Notes: a model not told the origin generated them from the sequence alone. A DNA stretch of 64,000 bases from Hygrophila difformis (GCA_030278955.1 JAOANR010000012.1:29877977-29941976), one strand, 5' to 3'; shown: positions 11,355-22,661, counted from the first letter of the stretch. Numbers and translations: made by a program.

Positions 11355-11995
11355 TAGGAATGACAATGGACCGGTTTTGGGGCGTGGAGTAGCATCCCCA
11401 TCCCCAAAACTGTTAGTATTTTCATTCCCCAAAACCGGCCCGATTCCCATCGGGGACATTATCGGGGATCCCCATTGGGTACCGTGATTTCCCCGATCCC
11501 CATCGGGGATCGGATGGGGATCGTATTGGGGATCCAATTACACATCAACTTTCAATTTTTTTTCGGTAATGGAAAAGGTCGGAGATATATTATTCAAGCC
11601 AACTTTCAATCACTAATCATAATATAAAAACACACACATGAATTATTTAAATAAACCATAATCAACATAAACTATTTATAATAGTTTCCAATATATAATC
11701 TATCTATCAAACTAATGAGCTTTGTCACCAATTTCTTTTATTATTTTGGATGAACTAGGTAAAATTCGTAAAATATAATATATAAAATATTAATTATAAT
11801 ATATAAATATATAATAAATAAAATATAAAATATATCGGGGATGGGAAAGGGTGGGGACTACTTCCCCCGTCCCCGAAAAAATCCCCAAAAAAATCTTCAT
11901 CCCCCGCCCATACCCAATAATTCTCTCCCCAAAACCGAACCGGAAATACGATTTTCGGTTTTCCCCACTGGGGATGGACTTTTTTCTCATCCCTA
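11355..11995. mobile_element. hAT-type MITE with 8-bp TSD
   Basis: The ends TAGGAATGACAATGGA and (reverse) TAGGGATGAGAAAAA are flanked by the perfect duplication TATCTTAT (11347-11354, 11996-12003). Subterminal parts are dense in CCCCATCGGGGAT-type words on both strands. The middle is AT-rich and there is no transposase. Confidence 0.92.
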
Positions 11996-12003
11996 TATCT
12001 TAT

Positions 12004-12342
12004 TTAATTTGGTTTGATCTTAGTGTTTCTTATCTGATCTCCGGTCTGATCTAATTTTAAAAAACTAAATAATAAGTCCTGAAAATAAGTTCTAGAGAAC
12101 GGACCATAGTGGTATCAACAACATCTTATAGGGTGGGTCAAGAAGCTTTTACTATGATTCTATGAATTTGAAAGTTATTATAATCTAACCTAAAGTTGAA
12201 ATTTTGATTAAATTATAAAATACTTTATTACCAATTGATCTACACAAGTGGATTTATCAATTCTTACTTTGATAACTAAAATTGGAATAATATTAAATTT
12301 ACCCAAAAAAATAATAGAGTATATTTATACATAAAATTTATT
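12004..12342. other. Minisatellite tail and spacer
   Basis: The TCTGATC-type repeat resumes at 12005-12055, then AT-rich spacer with no gene. Confidence 0.5.
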
Positions 12343-12508
12343 TTTTTTAACAGCCTTTACAGGCTAGGAAAATATGGTGGGAGCCCATGCTACTCAAATT
12401 ATAAGGAATAAAAAGGAGAGATAGTGGGCCAAGTAGGGAATAAAACCCCGTTCTGATTATTGAAAATCAAGGGGTTTGAGCAATTAACCAAGCCTTAATC
12501 CCAATACA
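12343..12508 (-). mobile_element. SINE, degenerate
   Basis: On the minus strand: a head near 12505 with AAGGCTTGGTTAATTGC, a B-box region near 12440 (CGGGGTTTTATTCCC), a body with TAATTTGAGTAGC and the 3' end CCTGTAAAGGCTG running into an A tail (plus-strand T run 12342-12349). Confidence 0.6.
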
Positions 12509-12509
12509 A

Positions 12510-12642
12510 TTGTCTTTTTTTGTAAACAGTGACGCTCATGTGTCGGCGAAGGAGGGATAGGGGCTGGGTGGGGATCGAACCCCAACCTATAATTGGGAGA
12601 TGGGGGACTTGACCACTAGGGTAAATCCCAAACCCCAATTGT
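12510..12642 (-). mobile_element. tRNA-derived SINE (family 1)
   Basis: On the minus strand: GGATTTACCCTAGTGGTC, the B box GGGTTCGATCCCC (about 12581-12569), then CCTATCCCTCC and a 3' part GTCACTGTTTAC with A tail. It directly abuts the SINE at 12343-12508 in the same orientation. Confidence 0.72.
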
Positions 12643-13280
12643 TTTTTGATTTTATTTAAACTTTTCATAGGGGAATCAAAATTTTCTCAATTACTGTAGT
12701 TCCTAGCCTTTATTGGTTGTCTGGGAAAAAAAAAATTAATTAGAATAGCGGTTGTTATCGAGGGCATGGAGGTGTGTACAATAATTTATTTATTTACAAA
12801 TAATAAATAAGTATTTAAATGTTTAAAGGAGGGCAATACTTTAATACGGAGTAGTACATTGCACAACTACTAAGCTGTATTCATCTATTGCAGTCTCTCT
12901 TTAATTTCACTATTTATAATGTTTTGCCCCATGTGACAATCATAAACCCCTTCTTGAGATTGACAATATTAAAAAATAAATAAAATAAAACAATAATATT
13001 AAAGAAATTATTTTAATTTTTAAAATAAATAAATAATTGTAGTACATGGTAGACAAAAACGGTTTGGATAGAGTATTTAAAAATTGGGTTGGTCTGTTTT
13101 TTCGTTTTCTTGTTTCATTGGTTAATAAGGATAAGATGGGTATTAAAATTACTATTCCATTTATGATGAAGTGGTGATTCGGGCTGGCTTTGATACAGTG
13201 CGAACTAAATTTCTCGATATTTTTACACCTGCAAAAAGGGTTTTAGTTTTGAATCCATTAGTTATATGAACATTGATTGC
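12643..13280. other. Intergenic spacer
   Basis: AT-rich DNA with ATTT/AAAT runs near 12780-12815 and 12970-13035. No gene or element ends were recognised. Confidence 0.5.
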
Positions 13281-13390
13281 TATAAGAAATGGAAAATTCC
13301 ACTCTTGGTCCCGTAGAATTTTTTCTCAACCACTTTTGTTACCACCGTTAGGTATTTGAGAATTTTTTTCTCAACCACTTTTGTTACCAC

Positions 13391-14240
13391 TGTTAGGTAT
13401 TTGAGTTATGTTGTGGAGATGACGTTGTTTGAAGGATGTGCGAACAACCGAAGAACAACCAACTGAGTGCAGCAGAAAAGACAAAAAATACAGATGAGTT
13501 GTAATGACCTAGCCTCATCCCAAAATCAGCCCAATGGGCCTAGGGATTCGAGCATATTCATATAAATAGGGTTATCCCTCATTTCTTGAAAGCTAAGACA
13601 GCAAAATAGAGAGAGAATTTTGAGAGAAAAACCATTGGAGAGTGTTGAGAAGCTGCCATGGAAATCACATCCTGGGGTTAAAAAAAGTTGTTCATCCATC
13701 AAAATGGGTTTCTGAGTTGGGTAATCTTTCTACCATTTTGATAGGATTGTTTTGAGTCTTTTATCATTCATTTTATGTTTTTGAGTAGATTAATCTTGAG
13801 GGAAAATGAATGTGAGTTGAATATGGGTGTTTGGTTTTATTGAACTTAATGTTTTTGTAGCTGCTTCAAGGGTAGACAGCTCGCTGCACTGAGCATTAGG
13901 ATTGGGTTGTCCAGCGGATGTTGAAACAGCTGTGTCCAACAGTCTGTTTAGTCAAGAAGGGTGAGTTCTTGGGTGTTGCTGAGTCCTAATGTGGTAAGGT
14001 GTTTGGAGTTGTAAACAGAGGGTATCTGTGAGCCTTTGTGAGTTAGTGAAATGTCTGGATTGGGATTCCCCGGATGTAGATCGGTTTGATCAAACCGGAT
14101 CAACAAATGCTCTGTTTTTCTCCGTTTTATACATTTTTTTTCTGCCTTGTGATATATTTGTGATTGTTGGTTGGTTGTCTGGATAACGCGTCAACAGCGT
14201 ATTCATATATTTGCTTATCCTTTTAAATCGGGACCTGTCA
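13391..14240 (+). repeat. 5' long terminal repeat
   Basis: This 850-bp repeat starts TGTTAGGTAT and ends ACCTGTCA. It matches 17787-18628 (842 bp) apart from scattered substitutions and small indels; one length difference is an extra segment near 14148-14160. The 5-bp duplication ACCAC lies at 13386-13390 and 18629-18633. A TATA-like TATAAATAGG at 13561 is the likely promoter, with transcription starting shortly after. Confidence 0.95.
13561..13570 (+). promoter_or_regulatory. TATA box of the 5' LTR
   Basis: TATAAATAGG lies about 170 bp into the LTR. The identical word is in the 3' LTR at 17961. The position fits the U3 core promoter of a plant LTR element. Confidence 0.65.
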
Positions 14241-14242
14241 AT

Positions 14243-14254
14243 TGGTATCAGAGC
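14243..14254 (+). other. Primer binding site
   Basis: TGGTATCAGAGC starts two bases after the 5' LTR and complements the 3' end of initiator methionine tRNA, the usual primer of plant LTR retrotransposons. Confidence 0.92.
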
Positions 14255-14289
14255 GGGGGCTCTAAAGTTAACTGAGCTCGATCTTCAGG

Positions 14290-16175
14290 ATGATTCGTGA
14301 AGGCTATTCTATCACAAGGCCGCCTTTGTTTGATGGATCAAACTACTGCTATTAGAAATCTAGGATGCGGATCTTCTTAATGTCTCTTGGTCCAGAAGCA
14401 TGGTCTGCTGTTGAGACGTTGTGGCAACAACCTGTTCGTGAAGTAAAGGAAAATGCTGCTGAAGGAGAAAAAGCTATTGTCAATATGTTCCTGCACAGAT
14501 TGAGGAATATACTGCTAAAGAGAAGTCTCAGTTACAGGGGAATACTACTGCACTTAATGCCATCTTCAGTGCCGTGGATGAAACTCAATATAGGTTGATC
14601 TCGACGTGCACCACTGCCTATGATGTTTGGCATGCTCTGCAAATTGCTCATGAAGGTTCTGCTGATGTTCAAGCAACCAAGCTGCAACGGATTGAGTCAG
14701 CGTTTGACAGCATAAGGATGGAAGAGGATGAAACTATTTCGACCTACTTTTCTCGATTCAAGGATCTAGTGAATCAGGCACATATGCTTGGCTTGGTGTA
14801 TGATAATGGAAAGTTGGTTAGAAAGATGCTCCGCACTGTTACAAAGAGAAATAGTCCTAAAGTTTCAACTCTTAAGGAAATGGAAAAGGTGCACACCATG
14901 TCACTAGAAGCACTTGTTGGTACTTTGCAAACATATGAGATGAATCATCTTGAGGAACCTCCTACCTCAAAGAGTATTGCATTAAAGGCCATTGGTGAAT
15001 GCGCACATGTTACTAAGGAAGAAAAGACATATCTCTCCAGAAAGTTAGCCAAGATGCTGCAAGAAAAGAGAGCTAAAGAATTTGGAAAGAACAAGTATGA
15101 TGGTAGTCGACAGAAAGTTGGAACAACCGGCAGATAACCCCACAAAGGGAGTTCTTCTCATGACGAGCAGAAGAAGACCAAGAAAGTTGTTATACACGAT
15201 CTGTCTGAAGGATTCAAAGATCTGAAGTGCTTTGACTGTGGAGGAATTGGCCACAAGAAGTCTGAATGCCCTACAGCTAAAAGAAGAGGTGGAAAAGCTC
15301 TTCAAGCAACACTCAGTGATGACGACGTTGTTGAGACATCTGATGAACAACCAAGTGATGCAGAGTCTGATGATGTTAATATTGCATTCACCGTACATGC
15401 TGATGAGAGCACATCATCTTCTGAAAAATCCGAACATGCTCAAGAGGACACTATTGTTGAAGTTGATATAGAGTTTGATGAGCTTGCTGAAGCATTCGAT
15501 GAGCTTAAGGAAAACTACAAGTGTGTTGTTGGTGAAAACAAAATATTGTTAGGTCAAATTTGTGATCTAAATGATGCCGTTGACGACAAAGATGATGAGA
15601 TTGCTGATTTGAAGAAAGAAATCAAGAAGTTGACTAAAACTGTTGATTTGTTGAGTGGTGATAAGAAGAGATTGGAAGAAGAAAGAGATGCTCTAATGTC
15701 TACCAATTCTGAGTTGTTGGTGAAAGTCAGTCACATCGATGCCATGATGAAGAACAAAGAAAAACTAGATGTGATGATCAACCAAGGAAAATCTAAAGCT
15801 GATATGTCTGGAATTGGCTATCATGGGAATGAAGCCTCATCTTCAAAGACAGTATTTGTTAAAGGAGGCATGTTGAGTCAAGGGTCAGCCAAGAATATTA
15901 CTGATGACAATGGTCTTGATACGGATGTTGGTACAACCAAGAAACAACGGAGCTGTGCATATTGCAAATTTTTTGGGCACACTGCGAATACTTGCAACAG
16001 GCTGGTGAAAGATATCCTGCGTGGTAAGCCCGTTGTTTGGCCATCCGAGGAACTACGGAAGCACATCAAGTTTCGAACTATGTGGATTCCTAAGAAAGTG
16101 CAATCTGTAGATTTATCACTCCAGAAGGACACATCAAGTGATCTTGACCTTGGAGAAACAACCAATGGTATTTAA
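14290..16175 (+). pseudogene. Retrotransposon gag with UBN2-type capsid and two zinc knuckles
   Basis: Gag forms the particle that packages element RNA. The first frame reads RPPLFDGSNYCY, the usual start of UBN2-type gag, but the next codon, normally tryptophan, is TAG (14353-14355). A frameshift near 14485-14515 moves the reading frame to the one holding DETQYRLISTCTTAYDVW (from about 14576), and that frame runs with one further stop (15135-15137) to 16175. A CCHC knuckle (CFDCGGIGHKKSEC, about 15227-15268) is followed by an acidic stretch, a coiled-coil-like region (about 15580-15770) and a second knuckle (CAYCKFFGHTANTC, about 15955-15996). Two stops and a shift mean this copy is dead. 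Copia lineage is likely from the gag type but unproven without pol. Confidence 0.85.
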
Positions 16176-16277
16176 TTATACCAAAAAGGATGAGAAGTTG
16201 GATATGTGGGCATGGTTTTCATGATTATTTGTTTTGTCCAATCCAACTTGGTTCGTAGTCTACATTGAATTCATATT

Positions 16278-17276
16278 GGAAAAAAGGCCAATATAGTCCT
16301 TTTTTTTACAAAAAAGTCAAATCAGTCCTTTTTTTTATTTTTTGTCCAATTGGTCCGCTACATATACTAATGACGTCCCAATCGGCCCTCCACCCACTAA
16401 TTATGCCCTAATTACACATTTTAGGCCAGATCAGTCATTTTTTTTTCAAAAATCTAAATTCGTCTGTTATTAATTTTTGCCCCCTCTCATGCAGTCCAAT
16501 GCACATTTCAAACCACTAATAACTCAAATTCGATATAAGTAAAAATTCTAAAATTTCGATATTTACTCCCTCCGTCCCACTTGTATTGTCCCATTTTGAC
16601 TTTTGACACTGTTTATTGATCAACTTTGACCTAATGTTATCACAATTATATAACAAAAAATATAGTCAAGTTCGGTCTTGTTGGATTCGTCTAATCGTGT
16701 AGTTTTAAAATATACTCCTATATTTTTTATAATTTTTACTTCTCTAAATTTTAAGATATTAAGTTTTAAACAAAGGCATTGGACTGCATGTCAAAAAGTT
16801 TTAAGACATTTCAAATGGAACAGAGGGAGTATAAAGTAAACGACGAGACAAATCTAACAAGATTCTACTTGGCTCATTTTAATTTGTATATCTAGGTCCG
16901 TCTCGTCGTGTTAGTAACGGACCTAGATATACTAGTTAAAATGAGCCAAGTAGGATCTTGTTAAATTCGTCTCGTCGTGTAGTTTATAAATATCGAAATT
17001 TTAGAATTTTTACGTATATCAAATTTGAGTTATTATTGGTTTAAAATGTGCATTGGACTGCATGAAAGGGGGCAAAAATTAATAACATACCAATTTAGAT
17101 TTTTGAGAAAAAAATGACCGATTTGGCCAAAAATATGTAATTAGGGCATAATTAGTGGGTGGAGGACCGATTGGGACGTAATTAGTATATGTAGCGGACC
17201 AATTGGGTCAAAAATAAAAAAAAATGACTGATTTGGCTTTTTTGTAAGAAAATGACTATATTGGCCCTTTTTTTCC
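16278..17276. mobile_element. Mutator-like fold-back MITE
   Basis: The ends GGAAAAAAGGCCAATATAG and (reverse) GGAAAAAAAGGGCCAATATAG are flanked by the perfect 10-bp duplication AATTCATATT (16268-16277, 17277-17286). The inverted repeats run nearly to the centre. The middle is the hairpin around 16870-16955, where GGTCCGT and ACGGACC face each other over a short loop. The left arm is broken by a Stowaway at 16566-16829. Confidence 0.93.
16566..16829. mobile_element. Stowaway MITE (innermost of the nest)
   Basis: The classic Stowaway end CTCCCTCCGTCCCA and the reverse-complemented right end CTCCCTCTGTTCCA are flanked by TA (16564-16565, 16830-16831). It is 264 bp long and inserted in the left arm of the fold-back MITE; the arm resumes directly after it. 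Confidence 0.93.
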
Positions 17277-17773
17277 AATTCATATTTGACCTGAATGATT
17301 ATTGATTAAGGGGGAGTTGATTAAAGGGAGTCAAATGGCGATTTCTTATCTCTGCACATTGTCAGACTGAAGTTGTGACAGGGTTGTTGGAACAATGCAA
17401 GAATGAAGAATTTGGTGAACCAAATGTCTATTGTTGCTCATGATATAACCACTAAAGAGAAAGCTGATGATCATACTGAAGAGAAAGCTGATGATGATAT
17501 TGATGACCTTGTGGATGATTGATCAGTTCAAAAAAGGGTAAGAAAAGGGAGCTGGTGATGTTGCAGCGTTGTTGAAACAACAAATGGATTGCTGACTGGT
17601 ATAAATTTTATTATGATGATTGCTGAACTGGCCTATTTTTTTGGTACTTTTGATGCTGATTTGATTTGTGAAGCTGCTCACCCAAAAAGGGGGAGAATTT
17701 GGGTCTAAATGAACAATTTTTGTTGATAATCATTGTTCTTATATCTTCTGATTGTGTCGGCCGATCATCTCCA

Positions 17774-17786
17774 CAAAGGGGGAGAT
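17774..17786 (+). other. Polypurine tract
   Basis: AAAGGGGGAGA lies directly upstream of the 3' LTR and is the expected plus-strand primer site. A similar AAGGGGGAG occurs upstream at 17308-17316. Confidence 0.85.
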
Positions 17787-18628
17787 TGTTAGGTATTTGA
17801 GTTATGTTGTGGAGATGATCGTTGTTTGAAGGATGTGCCAACAACCGAAGAACAACCAACTGAGTGCAGCAGAAAAGACAAAAAAATACAGATGAGCTGT
17901 AATGACCTAGCCTCAGCCCAAAATCAGCCCAATGGACCTAGGGATTCGAGCATATTCGTATAAATAGGGTTACCCTCATTTCTTGAAAGCTAAGACAGCA
18001 AAATAGAGAAAGAATTTTGAGAGAAAAACCATTGGAGAGTGTTGAAAAGCTGCCATGGAAATCACATCCTGAGGTTGAAGAAAGCTGTTGTTCATCCATC
18101 AAAATGGGTTTCTTAGTTGGGTAATCTTTCTACCATTTTGATAGGATTGTTTTGAGTCTTTTATCATTCATTTTATGTTTTTGAGTAGATTAATCTTGAG
18201 GGAAAATGAATGTGAGTTGAATATGGGTGTTTGGTTTATTGAACTTAATGTTTTAGTAGCTGCTTCAAGGGTAGACAGCTCGCTGCACTGAGCACTAGGA
18301 TTGGGTTGTTCAGCGGATGTTGGAACAGCGGTCTCCAACAGTCTGTTCAGTCAAAAAGGGTGAGTTCTTGGGTGTTGCTGAGTCCTAGTGTGATAAGGTG
18401 TTTGGAGTTGTAAACAGAGGGTATCTGTGAGCCTTTGTGAGTTAGTGAAATGCCTGGATTTGGATCCCCCGGATGTAGATCGGTTTGATCGAACCGGGTC
18501 AACAAATGCTCTGTTTTTCTCTGTTTTCTACATTTATTTTCTGCCTTGTGATTGTTGGTTAGTTGTCTGGATAACGCGTCAACAGCGTATTCATATATTT
18601 GCTTATCCTTTTAAACTGGGACCTGTCA
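17787..18628 (+). repeat. 3' long terminal repeat
   Basis: It is 842 bp, TG..CA bounded, and matches the 5' LTR at 13391-14240. It is followed by ACCAC (18629-18633), the second half of the target duplication. TATAAATAGG is at 17961. Confidence 0.95.
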
Positions 18629-19428
18629 ACCACGTTTTGAAAATTTCTACTTTTGGTTCTATTAGATAAATATTTTTTCCACTTTTGGTCCATGAGTCTA
18701 TTTTTTAACAAAAAAAAATAGTATATGGGGTCAATAAGCAATTTTTAAAAATTTATTTATTTGAAAATGCCCAAAATCTAATTAAAAATCCATAATTCAT
18801 CTAACTAATATAAATCCAAATTTATTTAATTAATGTAACAAATAAAAGTATTTGTGAATTTTTTAGAAAATAATATTTATTATATAATAAAATTTTAAAT
18901 TTTTTTAATAAATATATTATAAACTTTGTGAATATAATAATTAATATTTATTAAATAACAGTAAAAGTTTAAAAATAAAAAATTGTTATGTAATACTTAT
19001 TAACTAAAATATTTTATTATTATAAAATAATTATATTTACAATATTGAAATAAAATTTATACTAAATATTTAAAATTTCAATATCTTATATACTAAATAG
19101 TTATAATACATTTTAATTATTTTTATATATTAAATATTATTCATCAAATATATTTATAAATAATATTATTTGTTATATACTTCATAAATGAAGTTAGAAT
19201 TAGTGACGTATATATTATTTGTAGGCATTTTGCAAATAAATAAGTTTTTAAAAATTGTACAATGACCCCATATAAATATCTTTTGTTGAAAAATAGACTC
19301 ATATGGACCAAAAGTGGAAAAAGTATTTATCTAATAGGACCAAAAGTTGAAATTTTCAAAACCTGGTACCAAAAGTGGGTGGGAGAAAATCATACGAGAC
19401 AAAAAGTGAATTTTTTCCTATAAGAAAT

Positions 19429-19944
19429 GATAACTTGGTCAAATGATCATCAACCTTATTATTGGGGTTAGTTTAATTCGCCACCCGACCCTATATTCCT
19501 CTACTTTATTCCTGTATAATAATGGGTGTGGACTAAACTCTCACCACTCTTGTGCTAACACTTAGGTGTATCACTTGTTAAAGAAAAATAAATAATGATA
19601 TGTCATATCCTTTTATTTTTGGTAATTGATCAAACATGAAATCTTGGTTATAGTTCTGAAATGGGTCATCTGAGTTAAGGATGCTAGTCCATGCCATGCC
19701 ACTTTGAATTAATTTATCAAATAATTTGCTTTTGATTTCAACTTTATATTATTGTAGAAATGAAGAATGATCTGTACGTTGAGAGGTCGGCAATGTAAAT
19801 CATTTTAATTAAAATAATCCCATAGTACCACAAAATAATTGCCCAAAAAGGTGACTTGAAAAAGTATCAAACATGTAAGCCAATGATGACAGCCATCCCT
19901 TATTATTATTATTATTAGTAGTACTAGTAGTAATCACTTTTACA
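19429..19944. other. Intergenic spacer
   Basis: No gene. A (TTA)n run lies at 19900-19916, next to a TAGTACTAGTAG stretch. Confidence 0.5.
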
Positions 19945-20427
19945 TTTTTGGGTGTCCCACGAAGTTTGACACATATTCCATTTTTGGGTGTCCCGCGAAG
20001 TTTGACACCTTTCCATTTTTAGATAAATTAAATTAATATAATTTTGATTAGAATTTTAATTATTATCAAATCCCATTAAAAGTAATCACTTTTACTATTC
20101 TGCACAAATTCCAATACAATTTTACCTTTCTACACAAAGTCCCTTGTATTTCTTTAATTCTTAATATTTCAAAATTGGTACAGATAAAAATTGTATAAAA
20201 TATATATTCTAAAACTACACGATTAGACGATTCTAACAAGACCACACTTGATTATTTTTCTCTAATTACATCATTACGATAACATTAAGTCAAAGTTAAA
20301 TAACAAACAGTATCAAAATTTATTAGAATCTTAAATACAAATACTCACACCACTTTAACTACTAAACTCCACCACCTAAATTACCGTGCCCAAAAGAAAT
20401 GTGTCAAACTTCGCGGGACGGAAGGAG
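19945..20427. mobile_element. Stowaway-type MITE with duplicated left end
   Basis: The right end, reverse-complemented, is CTCCTTCCGTCCCGCG, followed by TA. The left end holds two tandem copies of a TTTTTGGGTGTCCC..CGAAGTTTGACAC unit and lacks the CTCC.. tip. The interior (AATCACTTTTACTATTCTGC, ACAAAGTCCCTTG) matches 58206-58699, so both belong to one family. Confidence 0.7.
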
Positions 20428-21040
20428 TATAATTTAATAATCGTGACAACAAAAATCACTTAGCCCACTTCCCACATTAGGCCTTCTCCAGTAGTCACAC
20501 ATTCCACTCCAGGTATTTGGGTGCCACGCCACCTCAAAAGTTAAATACCTCTTCCTAAATACCTAACTCTTCTCCCAACAATAATACCCAAAAAGTAGGT
20601 ATTTAGGGGGTCCACTCACTATTTATTTATTATACCATTTATATTTTAATTTATTAATTACAAAAAATAATTTAATTTTAAATAAATAATAATAATTAAT
20701 ATTTTTAATTATTTTAATTATTTAACATTTGATAGTAAATGTAAATATTTATTGAAAAAAAGAATAAAAAATAAATTATTTAAATTAGTTAACATTTAAT
20801 TAATTAAATTATTTAACATTTTAAAAAGAATAAAATAAATTTGTATCAAACGGATACAATGTAAATATTTATTGAAAAAAAAAAAGAGACAGAAGGCAAC
20901 ATTTGATAGTAAAATGAATGGTTATTATAAAAAATGAAAAAAAAAATATAAAGCCTGCAAAAAAGCAGGCTTGGCACGTCGTTCTAGGGGTAAACCCCAG
21001 GTAGCTAATTTGCTACCTTCCTAAAGAAGTAATATACGAC

Positions 21041-21290
21041 AGTACCCTGTCAGGTGCCTGCAACTATCTTTTTTGACCGCCGACAAAAAACCTATACTTT
21101 TATGCCCGAAAAGTCAAAAACGACCCTGGGTCGACAATGGGGTCGACGTCGACCCCGGTTTAACAAGTCGAACCCGAGTTTAATTAATAATGTGGATTAG
21201 GGAGGCGGGGTCGTGTGTCATGGTGGACCCCGGGTTTCCGAAGTCGACCCACGACCCCGGGGAAAGAAGTCGAACCCGGGCTTTTATTTT
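21041..21290. repeat. MULE left terminal and subterminal repeat
   Basis: It starts AGTACCCTGTCAGG and matches the reverse complement of 30660-30829. Several GTCGAC and GTCGACCCC words lie at 21130-21260. Confidence 0.85.
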
Positions 21291-22090
21291 TATTTTTATT
21301 TTTTTTTGCGTGTGGGCTTAATTAATAAGTACTCCTTCTTACTACTTATTATTTTTTATTATTTATGAATTATTATTATAATTAAATTGTATAATTATTA
21401 TCAATAATAAATTTTAATAAATAGTATTAAAAAAATATTATAATATTAAGAAATTATTTATTATTTATTATGAATTATTATTATAATTAAATTTGAACAA
21501 TTATTATCAATAATAAATAGTAAGAAATATTATAGTATAAATAATTTTACAATAATTTGAATATTTAAACTGACGATTTATTAAATGTAATGCTAATATA
21601 TTATTTTACAATTATAATAAATATTCAGATTTTTTTATAAATTTTTTTTAAAAAGTATTAAACAATATTTATTATTATCAAAGGTGGAATTAGTATCTAG
21701 TGTAAAAATAATTATTACAAATATTAAAAATTTGATAAATTAATAATTTAATAATAGTAAAAATTAATTTGACTATTTATTACTTTCATTTTAATCCAAT
21801 GATATTTATTATTATTATTTTAATTAATACTCTTAAAATGACAATATTTATTGTATTATAATTAATGAAGTATTATGGAAATATAATTATTTTAATTTTC
21901 CGTCTACAAATATTATAAAATCTATTATAACAAAATAATAATAATAAGTTTTATTTATTATTAATATTACATTATTATTATTATTAATATTATTATTATT
22001 ATCATTATTATTAATATTCTTTTACTATTGATTGTAGAATAATTATTATAATGTATTTATAGGTGAAGAAATAGTCAAACCTTTTTAATA
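21291..22090. other. AT-rich interior of the MULE
   Basis: About 800 bp of almost pure A/T, with no gene. A segment at 21996-22062 (AATATTCTTTTACTATTG..TGTAGAATAATTATTATAA) is repeated directly at 22404-22468, on the far side of the eL15 fragment. Confidence 0.55.
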
Positions 22091-22100
22091 GTAATAAAAT

Positions 22101-22420
22101 ATTAATAATAATGATAATAATTATTCCATTGCAGTGCACCCGCGCCGACGAGTCGAACACCATCACCATGGGTGCCTACTCTTACGTCTCGGAGCTCTGG
22201 AAGAAGAAGCAATCCGATGTCATGCGCTTCATACTTGGGGTTCGTTGTTGGGAGTATCGTCAGATTCCCGCCGGCGTCCGCGTCACCCACCCTACTCGCC
22301 CCGACAAGGCAAGACGCCTCGGCTACAGGGCAAAAGAGGGGTATGTGGTTTACCGTGTCCGTGTTAGACCCGTCGGCGCTGGTGCACGGGAATGGAATAA
22401 TTATTATCATTATTATTAAT
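22101..22420 (+). pseudogene. Captured fragment of ribosomal protein eL15 gene
   Basis: From ATG at 22168 the plus strand reads [40 protein letters not shown] and VVYRVRVR (to about 22366), the N-terminal third of cytosolic large-subunit protein eL15 (RPL15), normally about 204 residues. Some residues differ from the usual plant form, for example LGVRC where most plants have QRVRC. The frame then runs into repeat DNA and stops, so it cannot make a working protein. The fragment is bounded by a 50-bp inverted repeat (22101-22150 and 22371-22420: ATTAATAATAATGATAATAA, then ATTCCATT and a GC-rich part ending GCGCCGACG). The GC-rich coding block stands out sharply from the AT-rich flanks, as expected for gene capture by a Pack-MULE-like process. 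Confidence 0.85.
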
Positions 22421-22661
22421 ATTCTTTTACTATTGTTTGTAGAATAATTATTATAATGTATTTTTAGTTTTAATACTAAAAATTTAAATATTAATATAAA
22501 TATTAAAATTATACATTATTATTATTAATTTAATAATAGCAAAAATTATTTTGACTATATTTATTACTTTCTCTTTTGTTATAATAATAAATATCTTTGA
22601 TTAATAATTTTCTCTAATAATATTGTAACAAACATAGAACAATTGTAATTATGAAAGGCGT

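Larger units (their letters stand above)
14241..17786 (+). mobile_element. Internal region of a gag-only LTR retrotransposon
   Basis: The region runs from the primer site to the polypurine tract. It codes only for a decayed gag (14290-16175); I see no protease, integrase, reverse transcriptase or RNase H. A 1-kb fold-back MITE (16278-17276) sits in the 3' half. This is the layout of a non-autonomous element that keeps gag and lacks pol, and it would need enzymes from a partner element. Confidence 0.85.
13291..19418. mobile_element. Mutator-like MITE (outermost of a four-layer nest)
   Basis: The left end GGAAAATTCCACTCTTGGTC and the reverse-complemented right end GGAAAAAATTCACTTTTTGT are inverted repeats flanked by the perfect 10-bp duplication TATAAGAAAT (13281-13290, 19419-19428), as expected for Mutator-like elements. 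A second inverted stretch runs from ACTTTTGGTCC near 18650-18700 to 19300-19345, around an AT-rich core. Without the LTR element inserted at 13391-18633 it would be about 0.9 kb. It has no coding capacity. Confidence 0.88.

Noticed and set aside
11305..11537. Proline/glycine-rich overlapping frames
   Set aside because: They are translations of the CCCCATCGGGGAT repeats at the end of a hAT MITE.
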